Source: Pseudomonadota bacterium
GTDB lineage: Bacteria; Pseudomonadota; Alphaproteobacteria; UBA8366; JADFVY01
DNA: 12,611 bases
Direction: 5' to 3'
NCBI GenBank assembly: GCA_015222795.1
Contig: JADFVY010000119.1
Coordinates: forward strand, 1 to 12,611
The notes beneath the pieces are model-generated. The model saw only the letters and a program-made list of their open reading frames with translations. It was not told where the DNA came from and made no database searches. Position numbers and translations under genes: made by a program. Shown here one piece after another: positions 1-7,801 of the stretch. Within the stretch, counting starts at the first letter, position 1; every line of letters starts with the position of its first letter.

Positions 1-2238
1 GCGCCATACCGGCTGGAGGACGAGCGCTTCCTCACCGGCCAGGGCCGCTTCGTCGAGGACATCGCCGCCGAGGGCTGCCTGCATGCTTTCTTCGTTCGCT
101 CGCCCCATGCCCATGCGCGGATCGGGGCGGTCGATGTGGTCGCCGCCGCCGCCGCGCCCGGCGTGGCCCTGGTGTTGACCGGGGCGGATCTCGCCGTCGC
201 CGGTGTCCGGCCGATGCTGGCGGCGCTGCCGATGGACAGTTCCGACGGTACCCCGTTCCACGAGCCTATGCGCCATGCGCTGGCGGTGGGCGCGGCGCGT
301 TTTGTCGGCGAGCCGGTGGCGATGGTGCTGGCGGAAACGTTGGAGCAGGCGGCGGACGCGGGCGAGCTGGTCATGGTCGATTATAACGAGCAGCCGCCAG
401 TCCTCGACCCCGTGCAAAGCAACGACCTCGCCTTCACCTGGAAGCTGGGCGACGAGGCGGTGACGCGGGCCGTAATCGCCAGCGCCGCGCACCGGGTCAC
501 CATCGCCGAAATCAACAACCGCGTTGTCGCCGCGCCGGTCGAGACACGCTCGGCGATCGCCGCATACGATGCAACAAGCGACACATATCTGCTGCAAACC
601 CAGACCCAGGGCGTCCATCTGATGCGCCGCCTGATGGCCGCCGCGCTGGATGTCGAGCCCGGGCGGGTGCGCGTCCTCACCCCCGATGTCGGCGGCAGCT
701 TCGGCATGAAGCTGGTCGCCTATCCCGAACAGGTGGCGGTGCTGGCCGGCGCGCGGCTGGCCGGGCGGCCGGTGCGCTGGGCCGCGAGCCGCGCCGAGAG
801 CATGCTATCCGACACCCATTGCCGCCACCAGGTCAGCGAGGCGACGCTGGCGCTGGACGAGGACGGCCGTTTCCTGGGGCTGGAGATGCTCAGCCACGGC
901 GATCTGGGCGCCTATGCCTCGGCCTTCGCCACCCTCACCGTCTCGTCCGGCTTCGCCAAGACCGTGGGCTCGGTCTATCGCCTGCCGGTGCTGGCGCTGA
1001 CCGTGCGCGCCGTCTACACCAATACCGCGCCGACCGACGCTTATCGCGGCGCCGGCAAGCCGGAATCGCTGTATCTGATGGAACGGCTGGTCGACAAGGC
1101 CGCCGCCGAGACCGGCATCGACCGGTTCGAGCTGCGCCGCCGCAATCTCGTCGCGCCGGGCGACATGCCGTACGAGGCGGCCACCGGCATGGTCTGGCGC
1201 GACGCGGATTTCCCGGCCGTGCTGGAGCGCGCGTTGGCGGACTCCGACTGGCCGGGGTTCGCCGCGCGCCGGGCGCAATCGGCCGCCGCCGGGCGGTTGC
1301 GCGGCTATGGGCTGGGCATGTATCTGCATATCAGCGGGGGCGTGCCCGCGGATACCGCCACCGTCACGCTGGAGCCCGACGGCGGCGTCGCCATCCGCGC
1401 CGGCTCGCAGAATATCGGCCAGGGCCAGGAGACCACCTTCGCGCAGATCGTCGCCGGCAAGCTGGGCATCGACCCCGCCCGCGTCCGCCTGCGCCAGGGC
1501 GACAGCGACGACATCCCGGCGCGCACCGCGGCGACCGGCGGATCCTCGGCGCTGACTATCGGCGGCGTCAGCATCTTTCATGCAACCGACGCCCTGATCG
1601 AAAACCTGCTGCCGCCCGCGGCCGAGGCGATGGAGGCGGCGACCGTGGATATCGAGTATGGCGCGGGTAGATTTACCGTGCGCGGCACCGACCTGTCGAT
1701 CGCGCTGGCCGATCTCGCCGCCCGGATGCCGGAACCGGAACTCACCGGCTGCGCCGGTTCGGCGGATTTCGCCGGCGATCATGTCTCGGTCCCCAACGGC
1801 GCTTATGCCTGCGAGCTGGAAATCGACCCCGCGACCGGCGCGGTCGAAATCCTCGCCTTCACCGGCGTCGACGATGCCGGCACGCGGCTGAACCCGGCCA
1901 TCGTCGAGGGGCAGCTTCATGGCGGCATCGCCCAGGGCGTCGGCGCGGCGCTGCTGGAGCGCATCTATTACGACGCCGACGGCCAGCTTCTCACCGGGTC
2001 GTGGCTGGATTACGCCCTGCCCCGGGCCGACGACCTGCCCGCCTTCGCGCTGGGCGACGCCGGCATCCCCAACAGCCTGAACCCGCTGGGCGCCAAGGGT
2101 GTCGGCGAGCCGGGCACGATCGGCGCCCCGGCGGCGGTGATGAACGCGGTGGTCGATGCCATCGGCGCGCAGGATATAATGATGCCGGCCACGCCGGAAA
2201 AAATCTGGCGGGCGATTGAGCGGAGGAACGGGCGATGA
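1..2238 (+). CDS. Xanthine dehydrogenase family molybdopterin-binding (large) subunit, 5'-truncated by window start
   Basis: The reading frame is open from base 1. It starts within the usual N-terminal signature of the CoxL/XDH large-subunit family (RLEDERFLTGQGRFVEDI), so only a few codons are missing; 745 codons are visible. Molybdopterin-contact motifs are present: GGSFGMK (nt 691-711), QNIGQGQETTF (near 1408-1440), and the GVGEPG loop with the presumed catalytic Glu (codon 2107-2109). The active-site loop reads AYRGAGK (1039-1059). This matches form-II 'CoxL-like' proteins and not true CO dehydrogenase, whose loop is AYRCSFR. Such enzymes hydroxylate or oxidise aromatic heterocycles, aldehydes or purines, using partner FAD and 2Fe-2S subunits. 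Those partners are not in this window and may lie upstream. The stop overlaps the paaI start by ATGA, so the two are very likely translationally coupled. This suggests an aromatic substrate, which is inference. Confidence 0.93.
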   Translation, partial: APYRLEDERFLTGQGRFVEDIAAEGCLHAFFVRSPHAHARIGAVDVVAAAAAPGVALVLTGADLAVAGVRPMLAALPMDSSDGTPFHEPMRHALAVGAARFVGEPVAMVLAETLEQAADAGELVMVDYNEQPPVLDPVQSNDLAFTWKLGDEAVTRAVIASAAHRVTIAEINNRVVAAPVETRSAIAAYDATSDTYLLQTQTQGVHLMRRLMAAALDVEPGRVRVLTPDVGGSFGMKLVAYPEQVAVLAGARLAGRPVRWAASRAESMLSDTHCRHQVSEATLALDEDGRFLGLEMLSHGDLGAYASAFATLTVSSGFAKTVGSVYRLPVLALTVRAVYTNTAPTDAYRGAGKPESLYLMERLVDKAAAETGIDRFELRRRNLVAPGDMPYEAATGMVWRDADFPAVLERALADSDWPGFAARRAQSAAAGRLRGYGLGMYLHISGGVPADTATVTLEPDGGVAIRAGSQNIGQGQETTFAQIVAGKLGIDPARVRLRQGDSDDIPARTAATGGSSALTIGGVSIFHATDALIENLLPPAAEAMEAATVDIEYGAGRFTVRGTDLSIALADLAARMPEPELTGCAGSADFAGDHVSVPNGAYACELEIDPATGAVEILAFTGVDDAGTRLNPAIVEGQLHGGIAQGVGAALLERIYYDADGQLLTGSWLDYALPRADDLPAFALGDAGIPNSLNPLGAKGVGEPGTIGAPAAVMNAVVDAIGAQDIMMPATPEKIWRAIERRNGR

Positions 2239-2678
2239 CCGGCGATAATGATTTCGCGAAAACCGTGGCCAAGGGCATGTACGCGCAGGACAATGCGGCC
2301 CAGGCTCTGGGCATTCGGATCGAGGAAATGCGCCCCCATTACGCGCTGGCCCGCATGATCGTGCGCGACGATATGCTGAACAGCCATGGCGTCTGCCACG
2401 GCGGCATCATCTTCACCCTGGCCGATACCGCCTTCGCCTATGCTTCGAACAGCGAGAACAAGGCGACGCTGGCGGTTTCCTGCAATATCAACTTCGCCGC
2501 CGCCGTGCCGGCGGGCGCCGAGCTGACGGCGGTGGCGGAAAAGAAGTCACGCGGCGGCCGCACCGGAATCTACGACGTCACCGTCACCGACGGCGCCGGC
2601 AAGACCGTTGCCCTGTTCCGCGGCAATTCCTACCAGGTTCGCGGCGAAAGCGTGCCGGGCCTGGGCGACGGGAATTGA
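2235..2678 (+). CDS. paaI: PaaI hydroxyphenylacetyl-CoA thioesterase (hotdog fold)
   Basis: This 147-aa protein has the full length of the PaaI/PaaD family. The hotdog signature is clear: HGVCHGGIIFTLADTAFAYA at residues 51-70, with HGG at 55-57. Asp64 sits where the E. coli enzyme has its catalytic Asp (Asp61 in FSLADTAFAY). The C-terminal GKTVALFRGNSY is also typical of PaaI. The family hydrolyses ring-hydroxylated phenylacetyl-CoA and related dead-end esters in the cytoplasm, releasing CoA during phenylacetate catabolism. The start is supported by GGAGGA at 2222-2227, seven bases upstream, and by the ATGA overlap with the preceding molybdoenzyme gene. paaK follows 376 bp downstream. The gene is intact and GC-rich like its neighbours. 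Confidence 0.93.
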   Translation: MTGDNDFAKTVAKGMYAQDNAAQALGIRIEEMRPHYALARMIVRDDMLNSHGVCHGGIIFTLADTAFAYASNSENKATLAVSCNINFAAAVPAGAELTAVAEKKSRGGRTGIYDVTVTDGAGKTVALFRGNSYQVRGESVPGLGDGN

Positions 2679-2692
2679 GCGTCCAGGAAAGC

Positions 2693-2944
2693 TGGACCAC
2701 AGAGACACAGAGGAAGTGTTTTTTTGCCGATGACACCCAGCCGCCGGACGGGATTCAAGGATAAGGGGATGTGGGGATAAGAGGGGGATGGAGGGGAGAA
2801 AATTCAGATGTCGAGACTGCTCCCCTCCATCTCCCTTACTTATCTCCTTATCCCCTTACCCTTGAATCCCATCCGGCGAGCGGGTCTCGCCGTGGGCATC
2901 GTGAAATCACAACCCTCTCCGTGCCTCTGTGTCTCTGTGGTCCA
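2693..2944. repeat. 252-bp imperfect palindrome (fold-back element) between paaI and paaK
   Basis: Two nested inverted repeats are visible. The outer arms, 2693-2713 and 2924-2944, are 21-bp perfect inverted copies built around ACCACAGAGACACAGAGG. The inner arms, 2743-2797 and 2821-2878, match closely over about 55 nt; both contain the paired segments GCCGGAnGGGATTCAAGG and GATGGAGGGGA. The apex is 2798-2820. Between outer and inner arms the two sides differ in length and sequence. No convincing protein is encoded: open frames through here are low-complexity Ser/Leu/Pro reading. The element fills most of the 376-bp paaI-paaK gap. It looks like a MITE-like or other fold-back repeat. From memory, similar CTCTGTGTCTCTGTGGT ends recur between genes in many environmental bacteria; I could not check this. 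Confidence 0.85.
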
Positions 2945-3054
2945 TCTTACCCTCTCCCCCGAATTTCCGCATATTTTATCAGGCTATTGCGGCGCGCTTC
3001 CCAAAATGTTTCAATGGCATAACCACAAAATTCCTGTGCCTATAGGGGGAAGCC

Positions 3055-4374
3055 ATGACGACCATGAGGCAGAGAACGGACCGCAACGGCCTCGACGCCA
3101 TCGAGACCGCCAGCCGCGACGAGATTTCCGCGCTTCAGCTAGGCCGCCTGAAATGGTCGCTGCGCCACGCCTACGATAACGTGCCCCATTACAAGGCCAG
3201 CTTCGACGCCGCCGGCATCCATCCCGACGACCTCACCGACCTCTCCGACCTGGCCAGATTCCCCTTCACGCAAAAGGCCGATTTGCGCGCCAACTACCCC
3301 TTCGGCATGTTCGCCGTGCCGCGCGAGCAGGTAGTCCGCATCCACGCCTCCAGCGGCACCACCGGCAAGCCCACCGTCGTCGGCTATACCCGACAGGACA
3401 TCGACAACTGGGCCGACCTGATGGCCCGCTCGATCCGCGCGGCCGGCGGCAAGCCCGGCGACATCGTCCATGTCTCCTATGGCTACGGCCTGTTCACCGG
3501 CGGGCTGGGCGCCCATTACGGGGCCGAGCGGCTGGGCTGCACGGTGATCCCGGTGTCGGGCGGCATGACCGAGCGCCAGGTCCAGTTGATCGAGGATTTC
3601 GGGGCCGAGATCATCATGGTCACGCCGTCCTACATGCTGGCCATCGCCGACGAGTACAAACGCCAGGGGCTGGACCCGCGCAAATCGCCGCTGCGCATCG
3701 GCATGCACGGGGCCGAACCCTGGACCCAGGCCATGCGCCAGGAGATCGAGGAAACCTTCGACATGGATGCACTCGACGTCTACGGCCTGTCCGAGGTGAT
3801 GGGCCCCGGCGTCGCCATGGAATGCATCGAGACCAAGGACGGCCTGCATCTGTGGGAGGATCATTTCTATCCCGAAATCGTCGACCCCGAGACCGGCGCG
3901 GTGCTGCCCGACGGCGAGATGGGCGAGCTGGTCTTTACCTCGCTGACCAAGGAGGCCTTCCCGATCGTCCGCTACCGCACCCGCGATCTGACCCGCCTGC
4001 TGCCCGGCACGGCGCGCAGCATGCGCCGCATGGAAAAGGTGACAGGGCGCAGCGACGACATGCTGATCGTCCGCGGCGTCAACGTCTTCCCCTCGCAGAT
4101 CGAGGAACAAATCCTCAAAGACCCCCGCCTGTCGGCCCATTACGTGCTGGAACTATCCCGCCAGGGCCGGCTCGACGCCATGACCGTGGTCGTCGAACCC
4201 CGCGCCGGCCACCCGCTGGGCGGCGATGCCTCGGCCGACGCCTCGCGCAAACTGGCCGAGAATGTGAAGGCCTTCACCGGTGTAAACGCCGACGTGCGTC
4301 TGGTCGCCGAGGACGGGATCGAGCGGTCGATGGGCAAGGCGAAGCGGGTCCTGGACTTGCGGGATAAGGGGTAG
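3055..4374 (+). CDS. paaK: Phenylacetate-CoA ligase PaaK
   Basis: This 439-aa protein has the normal PaaK length. It activates phenylacetate to phenylacetyl-CoA with ATP and CoA, the entry step of the aerobic phenylacetate pathway, in the cytoplasm. Seen in the sequence: the N-terminal HAYDNVPHYKASFDAAG motif, the phosphate-binding loop HASSGTTGKPTVVGYT (residues 97-112), MHGAEPW, YGLSEVMGPGVAMEC, the RTRD hinge region, and GRSDDMLIVRGVNVFPSQIEE followed by the PaaK C-terminal domain. The start at 3055 has AGGGGGA at 3044-3050 with a short 4-nt spacer. An in-frame ATG at 3064 would lie 13 nt from the same site and is an alternative. The gene is read in the same direction as paaI, but the fold-back element lies between, so it may be co-transcribed or have its own promoter in 2945-3054. 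Confidence 0.95.
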   Translation: MTTMRQRTDRNGLDAIETASRDEISALQLGRLKWSLRHAYDNVPHYKASFDAAGIHPDDLTDLSDLARFPFTQKADLRANYPFGMFAVPREQVVRIHASSGTTGKPTVVGYTRQDIDNWADLMARSIRAAGGKPGDIVHVSYGYGLFTGGLGAHYGAERLGCTVIPVSGGMTERQVQLIEDFGAEIIMVTPSYMLAIADEYKRQGLDPRKSPLRIGMHGAEPWTQAMRQEIEETFDMDALDVYGLSEVMGPGVAMECIETKDGLHLWEDHFYPEIVDPETGAVLPDGEMGELVFTSLTKEAFPIVRYRTRDLTRLLPGTARSMRRMEKVTGRSDDMLIVRGVNVFPSQIEEQILKDPRLSAHYVLELSRQGRLDAMTVVVEPRAGHPLGGDASADASRKLAENVKAFTGVNADVRLVAEDGIERSMGKAKRVLDLRDKG

Positions 4375-4376
4375 GG

Positions 4377-4395
4377 GACGGGAAGGCATCCCGTC
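4377..4395 (+). terminator. Stem-loop just after paaK, possible terminator
   Basis: A perfect 7-bp stem (GACGGGA 4377-4383 with TCCCGTC 4389-4395) and a 5-nt loop lie 3 nt after the paaK stop codon. There is no T-run after it on the plus strand, so it is not a classic intrinsic terminator. It may protect the 3' end or assist Rho-dependent termination. Confidence 0.3.
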
Positions 4396-4410
4396 GGCAC
4401 AACTGCTCCG

Positions 4411-4633
4411 TCACTCCACCGGGTACCCCGATTTCTTCCAGCTCGGAAAGCCGTCGCAATAATACGTTACTCGCCGATAGCCGATGAGTTTTCGGCGATG
4501 GCCAGCAGGGCGTCGAGATCGCAGTGGGTCTCCAGATGGGCGGCGAGACAGTCCGCCGTTCCGTTTTATACAAACCCTCCGATTTGATCTCGGACAGGCT
4601 TTCGGCGATGTGATTCAAAAATCCATTTTCCAC
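4411..4633 (-). pseudogene. Degraded coding remnants between paaK and the PHP gene
   Basis: This lies in the 317-bp gap after paaK (4375-4691), where no intact gene is seen. On the minus strand, GTG at 4633 opens a peptide of 26 residues (FLNHIAESLSEIKSEGLYKTER, 4633-4556) that resembles the N-terminus of glycine C-acetyltransferase/KBL-like PLP enzymes. A one-base shift then gives CLAAHLETHCDLDALLAIAEN, ending at a TAA at 4467. A third frame ends in YYCDGFPSWKKSGYPVE at 4411, which resembles a rhodanese-domain C-terminus. Three protein-like fragments in three frames on the same strand suggest decay. A single frameshifted small protein of about 58 aa, made from the first two, is another reading. 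All family matches are from memory and weak. Confidence 0.25.
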
Positions 4634-4691
4634 AGCGTGGCTCCGCCCATGGTATTAAAAAATACCCATCCCATACCGGGCGAAAGATTTC

Positions 4692-5618
4692 CTAACCGTC
4701 AATCCAGATCGGATTTGACCACGCCCGTTTGCCCGCGCGATCTGTAATCGAGATGCGAATCCACGGTGACTTGGCCAAGCGATGCAGCGAGACGCGCCCG
4801 GTTGTCATTGCCTCGCCATGCAGGGTTGCCGTCGCCGAGCCCTGGCCCTGTACAATGATGGTAACGACCGAGGAGCAATCAACCTCTACCGCTTGTTCGG
4901 TGACACGAATATCGCGAATTTCAGGGCCGAGACTGGAATAAAACTGGCCTGCGTTAAGCGCGTTTAGCAAGGCTTCGGGAGTGTTTTCGAGAGCCTTGAC
5001 CATAACCCAGCCGCCGAAGTGGTCGGGGGTGTTGAAATGGGCATCGTCGGCGGCGACCAGATTCAGGCGGCGGCCCTCGTTCAGCAAATGTTCCAGCGCC
5101 ACGAAACCTTCGCCGCGACCATTGTCGATGATGCAGCCGTGATTATAGATTTCGACCGCATGGGCCGCGGTGATGGTGCGGGCGTCGGCCTCGGTCATTC
5201 CAGACCAATGCGGATGCACAATGACCACAAATGCCCCGGCATCGCGAGCCCGTTGCGCTAAACTCTCGGCTGACTCCGAATCCCCGGCACGCCTTAAATA
5301 CGGTGTGTGCGGCGGGCTAAAATCGGCCGGAAGCCCCACCGCCACCATATGCCATGAATTGCCATTCTCCATTGCGCCCGTATGCAGTTCAGCGCCCAGG
5401 ATGGTGGTAAAGTTTCCGTTGCGACAAGCCGTCGTATCGGTGATCGGGTAGTTGAACTGGCCAACAAAATGATCCGTCAGGGCGATGAAATCATAGCCTT
5501 CGGCCTGATAACGGCGACAGACCTCTTCGGGGGCCAGGGCTCCGTCCGAATTTGTGGAGTGGGTGTGCAGATTGCCTCGGTGGAAATTACCGGCGGCGGT
5601 GAAGAAGCTGGTGGGCAT
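4692..5618 (-). CDS. PHP-domain metallohydrolase, CehA/McbA-like
   Basis: This 308-aa protein carries the metal ligands of a PHP (polymerase and histidinol phosphatase) domain in order: NLHTHSTNSDG (H18, H20, D25), ALTDH (D49, H50), GAELHTG (E77), VIVHPHW (H135, H137) and AADDAHF (D191/D192, H194). A C-terminal beta-rich part of about 80 residues (EIRDIRVTEQAVEVD onward) is as seen in CehA/McbA-type proteins. The family contains phosphoesterases and, in CehA/McbA, carbaryl-type hydrolases, so the substrate cannot be assigned. There is no signal peptide, so it is probably cytoplasmic. It lies 42 bp after aapP on the same strand and is probably the last gene of the aap operon. The start is preceded by AAAAGG about 8 nt upstream. 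Its job may be to process something imported by the transporter, which is inference. Confidence 0.88.
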   Translation of the reverse strand: MPTSFFTAAGNFHRGNLHTHSTNSDGALAPEEVCRRYQAEGYDFIALTDHFVGQFNYPITDTTACRNGNFTTILGAELHTGAMENGNSWHMVAVGLPADFSPPHTPYLRRAGDSESAESLAQRARDAGAFVVIVHPHWSGMTEADARTITAAHAVEIYNHGCIIDNGRGEGFVALEHLLNEGRRLNLVAADDAHFNTPDHFGGWVMVKALENTPEALLNALNAGQFYSSLGPEIRDIRVTEQAVEVDCSSVVTIIVQGQGSATATLHGEAMTTGRVSLHRLAKSPWIRISITDRAGKRAWSNPIWIDG

Positions 5619-5660
5619 GGCGCAGGCCTTTTAATATGCAGGTTTTCCCGTCGTCGGGTG

Positions 5661-6446
5661 TCATAATATCTGGCTGAGAAACAGCTTGGTTCGCTCGTGC
5701 CCGGGGTTATTGAAAAACTCTATGGGCTCGTTTTCCTCGACGATATCGCCTTCGTCCATAAAGATCACCCGGTCGGCGATGGTCTTGGCGAATCCCATCT
5801 CGTGAGTCACCACGATCATCGTCATGCCCGTGTCGGCGAGCTCAACCATAACATCGAGAACTTCCTTGATCATCTCCGGGTCGAGTGCCGAAGTTGGCTC
5901 ATCGAACAACATAATCTTTGGGTTCATGCACAAAGAGCGGGCAATGGCCACGCGTTGCTGCTGACCACCCGAGAGCTGGCCGGGGTATTTGTCGGCCTGT
6001 TCCGGTATTTTGACCCGTTCAAGATACTTCATGGCGTTGGCCCGGGCGTCGGCTTTGGGCATTTTTCGAACCCAGATTGGACCGAGCGTGAGGTTTTCGA
6101 GAACGGATAGATGGGGAAACAGGTTGAAGCTCTGGAACACCATGCCTACTTCGGTGCGAATATGATCAATGTGTTTAAGGTTTTTGTCCAGTGTTACGTT
6201 ATCAACGACGATGCTGCCCTCCTGATGCTCTTCAAGATGGTTGATACAGCGGATGAGAGTTGATTTCCCCGACCCGGAAGGGCCGCAAACAACGATCCGT
6301 TCCCCCTTGTGCACGATAAGATCGATGTCTTTCAGTACGTGAAAATTGCCGTACCATTTATTGACCTTGTTAAGATCGATAATAACTTCGCTGGAAGCGG
6401 CGGATGCCAGTTTTTGCGCGGTTCCCTGGCTGTTTGTTTCAGTCAT
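5661..6446 (-). CDS. aapP: AapP, general L-amino acid ABC transporter ATP-binding protein
   Basis: This cytoplasmic ATPase powers the AapJQMP importer. Numbered from the start chosen here (261 aa): Walker A GPSGSGKST 55-63, Q-loop Gln105 (GMVFQSFNLFPH), signature LSGGQQQ 158-164, Walker B IMLFDEP 178-184, and switch His215. The segment LGPIWVRKMPKADA and the C-terminal HERTKLFLSQIL are typical of AapP/GlnQ proteins. An upstream in-frame ATG at 6464 would add six residues. I prefer 6446 because AAGGAA precedes it at good spacing, while 6464 has only a poor site. Rhizobial AapP is about the same length. The gap to the aapM stop is 24 bp, so it belongs to the same transcript. Confidence 0.96.
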   Translation of the reverse strand: MTETNSQGTAQKLASAASSEVIIDLNKVNKWYGNFHVLKDIDLIVHKGERIVVCGPSGSGKSTLIRCINHLEEHQEGSIVVDNVTLDKNLKHIDHIRTEVGMVFQSFNLFPHLSVLENLTLGPIWVRKMPKADARANAMKYLERVKIPEQADKYPGQLSGGQQQRVAIARSLCMNPKIMLFDEPTSALDPEMIKEVLDVMVELADTGMTMIVVTHEMGFAKTIADRVIFMDEGDIVEENEPIEFFNNPGHERTKLFLSQIL

Positions 6447-6470
6447 GTTCTTTCCTTGGGGCATTCCGGA

Positions 6471-7799
6471 TCAACTTTTGTGGGTTGTCGAAAGTTTTAC
6501 TTCCAGGCGGCGACTGTATTTTGACATGGCAAAACAAATCAAAAAGAACAGCATCGCTCCAAATAATAACGGTTCCTTGTGGAGCCCGAGCCATGGAGTA
6601 TCCCTGCTGATCGAGCGCAACATGCCCAGGATGTCCAAGAGCCCGATGATCGACACCAACGTGGTATCCTTCAGCAGTCCAAGAAAACTGCCAACAATAT
6701 TTGGAATCATATGCTTCAAGGCCTGCGGCATGATGATCAAGCCCATGGTTCCCCAATAGCCCAGGCCGATGCTGTGGGCGCCTTCAGCCTGGCCCTTGGG
6801 AATGGCCTGGAGGCCAGCACGAACGATTTCGGCCAAATAGCAGGCGTTGAACAGGCAAACGGCGATAATAACCTGAACCAGCTTGTTGAGAACAAAGCCC
6901 TCGGGCATGAACAGCGGAAACATCGTCGTCGCCATAAACAGCACGGTGATTAGCGGTACCGAGCGGAACAGTTCGATAAACGCGGTGCTCAACACCCGGA
7001 TGACCGGCAGCTTTGAACGCCGGCCAAGGGCGAGAACGATCCCGCCTGGCAGAGCCGTGGCAATGCCGACCCCCGATATGACCAGGGTGAGAAACAAGCC
7101 ACCCCATTTGGTCCAGGAAACGCCCTCGACGCTCCAGCCCATTTGCCAGAGGAAAACCATGCCAAGGCAGCCCACGAGAATACCAATTAGAATATTGTGC
7201 TGGCTTTTTTCAGATGCATCGCCCTTGCCAAGCAGGCGGATCAGAAATTCAGGCAGGCTGCCGCCGGTAAACACGCCAACGATTGCATGCGCGGTATTGC
7301 CCGCCAGGCAAACGATCGCGGCGGAGATCATGACCTGCATGAAAATGCCCTTCTCGCCGCCCGAAAAAAGGTACCCGGCAAGGAAAGGATAGAGGAACAC
7401 CGCGGTCAAGCCGATATAGATTTTTGCCTTGACCCGCGGCAACCAAAGCGGCGCCATCCAGGTAAACAGTAACAATGCGCCAAAATTGACCCGCCACAAT
7501 TCTTCTCTCGGGTAGCGGCCATAGAAAATGTTGTCCAGCCACGCAATGACACCCGCCCAACAGGCGCCATCAATGCTGATGGCGAAACACTGACGCCGGG
7601 TATCGGCGACCCAAACGGCATCGGCGACGCCCCATGTCCACACGCCCGCTACCGTTAAGTAGATAATATAAAGAGTAATGACCGTAAGAAAGCTGTTGAA
7701 GGGAGTACTGAACAGATGCAGCCGCATCCAGCCAATAATTGTTCTCTCCGATATGGGGGCCTCTCTGGCGGGTGTTTTTTCAGGCGATACAACAGCCAT
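6471..7799 (-). CDS. aapM: AapM, general L-amino acid ABC transporter permease
   Basis: An inner-membrane permease of the HisM/GlnP type, pairing with AapQ. It begins with the AapM-like N-terminus (ERTIIGWMRLHLFSTPFNS, then the first TM segment) and contains the family marker FYGRYPREELWRVN (about 92-105). The ATPase-contact EAA loop is EIVRAGLQAIPKGQAEGAHSIGL (325-347), with Gly at 341 where Ala is usual. At 442 aa it is longer than the roughly 385-390 aa I recall for rhizobial AapM. The extra length seems to lie around residues 155-215, where a further hydrophobic stretch and a charged GKGDASEKSQH linker occur. It starts 2 bp after the aapQ stop and has TGGAG upstream inside aapQ, so translation is likely coupled. 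Confidence 0.95.
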   Translation of the reverse strand: MAVVSPEKTPAREAPISERTIIGWMRLHLFSTPFNSFLTVITLYIIYLTVAGVWTWGVADAVWVADTRRQCFAISIDGACWAGVIAWLDNIFYGRYPREELWRVNFGALLLFTWMAPLWLPRVKAKIYIGLTAVFLYPFLAGYLFSGGEKGIFMQVMISAAIVCLAGNTAHAIVGVFTGGSLPEFLIRLLGKGDASEKSQHNILIGILVGCLGMVFLWQMGWSVEGVSWTKWGGLFLTLVISGVGIATALPGGIVLALGRRSKLPVIRVLSTAFIELFRSVPLITVLFMATTMFPLFMPEGFVLNKLVQVIIAVCLFNACYLAEIVRAGLQAIPKGQAEGAHSIGLGYWGTMGLIIMPQALKHMIPNIVGSFLGLLKDTTLVSIIGLLDILGMLRSISRDTPWLGLHKEPLLFGAMLFFLICFAMSKYSRRLEVKLSTTHKS

Positions 7800-7801
7800 G
7801 A

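Noticed and set aside
805..1920. 371-codon open frame opposite the molybdopterin subunit
   Set aside because: It is the antisense shadow of a clear family member in very GC-rich DNA, with no domain motifs.
2771..3179. Two open frames of 83 and 123 codons between paaI and paaK
   Set aside because: They read through the fold-back repeat into paaK, are low in complexity and lack ribosome sites; the repeat explains them.
3139..4140. 333-codon open frame opposite paaK
   Set aside because: Antisense shadow of PaaK; its His/Gly/Asp-rich content mirrors the codons of the plus-strand gene.
4651..4666. AT-rich hairpin GGTATT-AAAA-AATACC downstream of the PHP gene, considered as operon terminator
   Set aside because: The stem is weak (6 bp, mostly AT) and no T-run follows on the minus strand.
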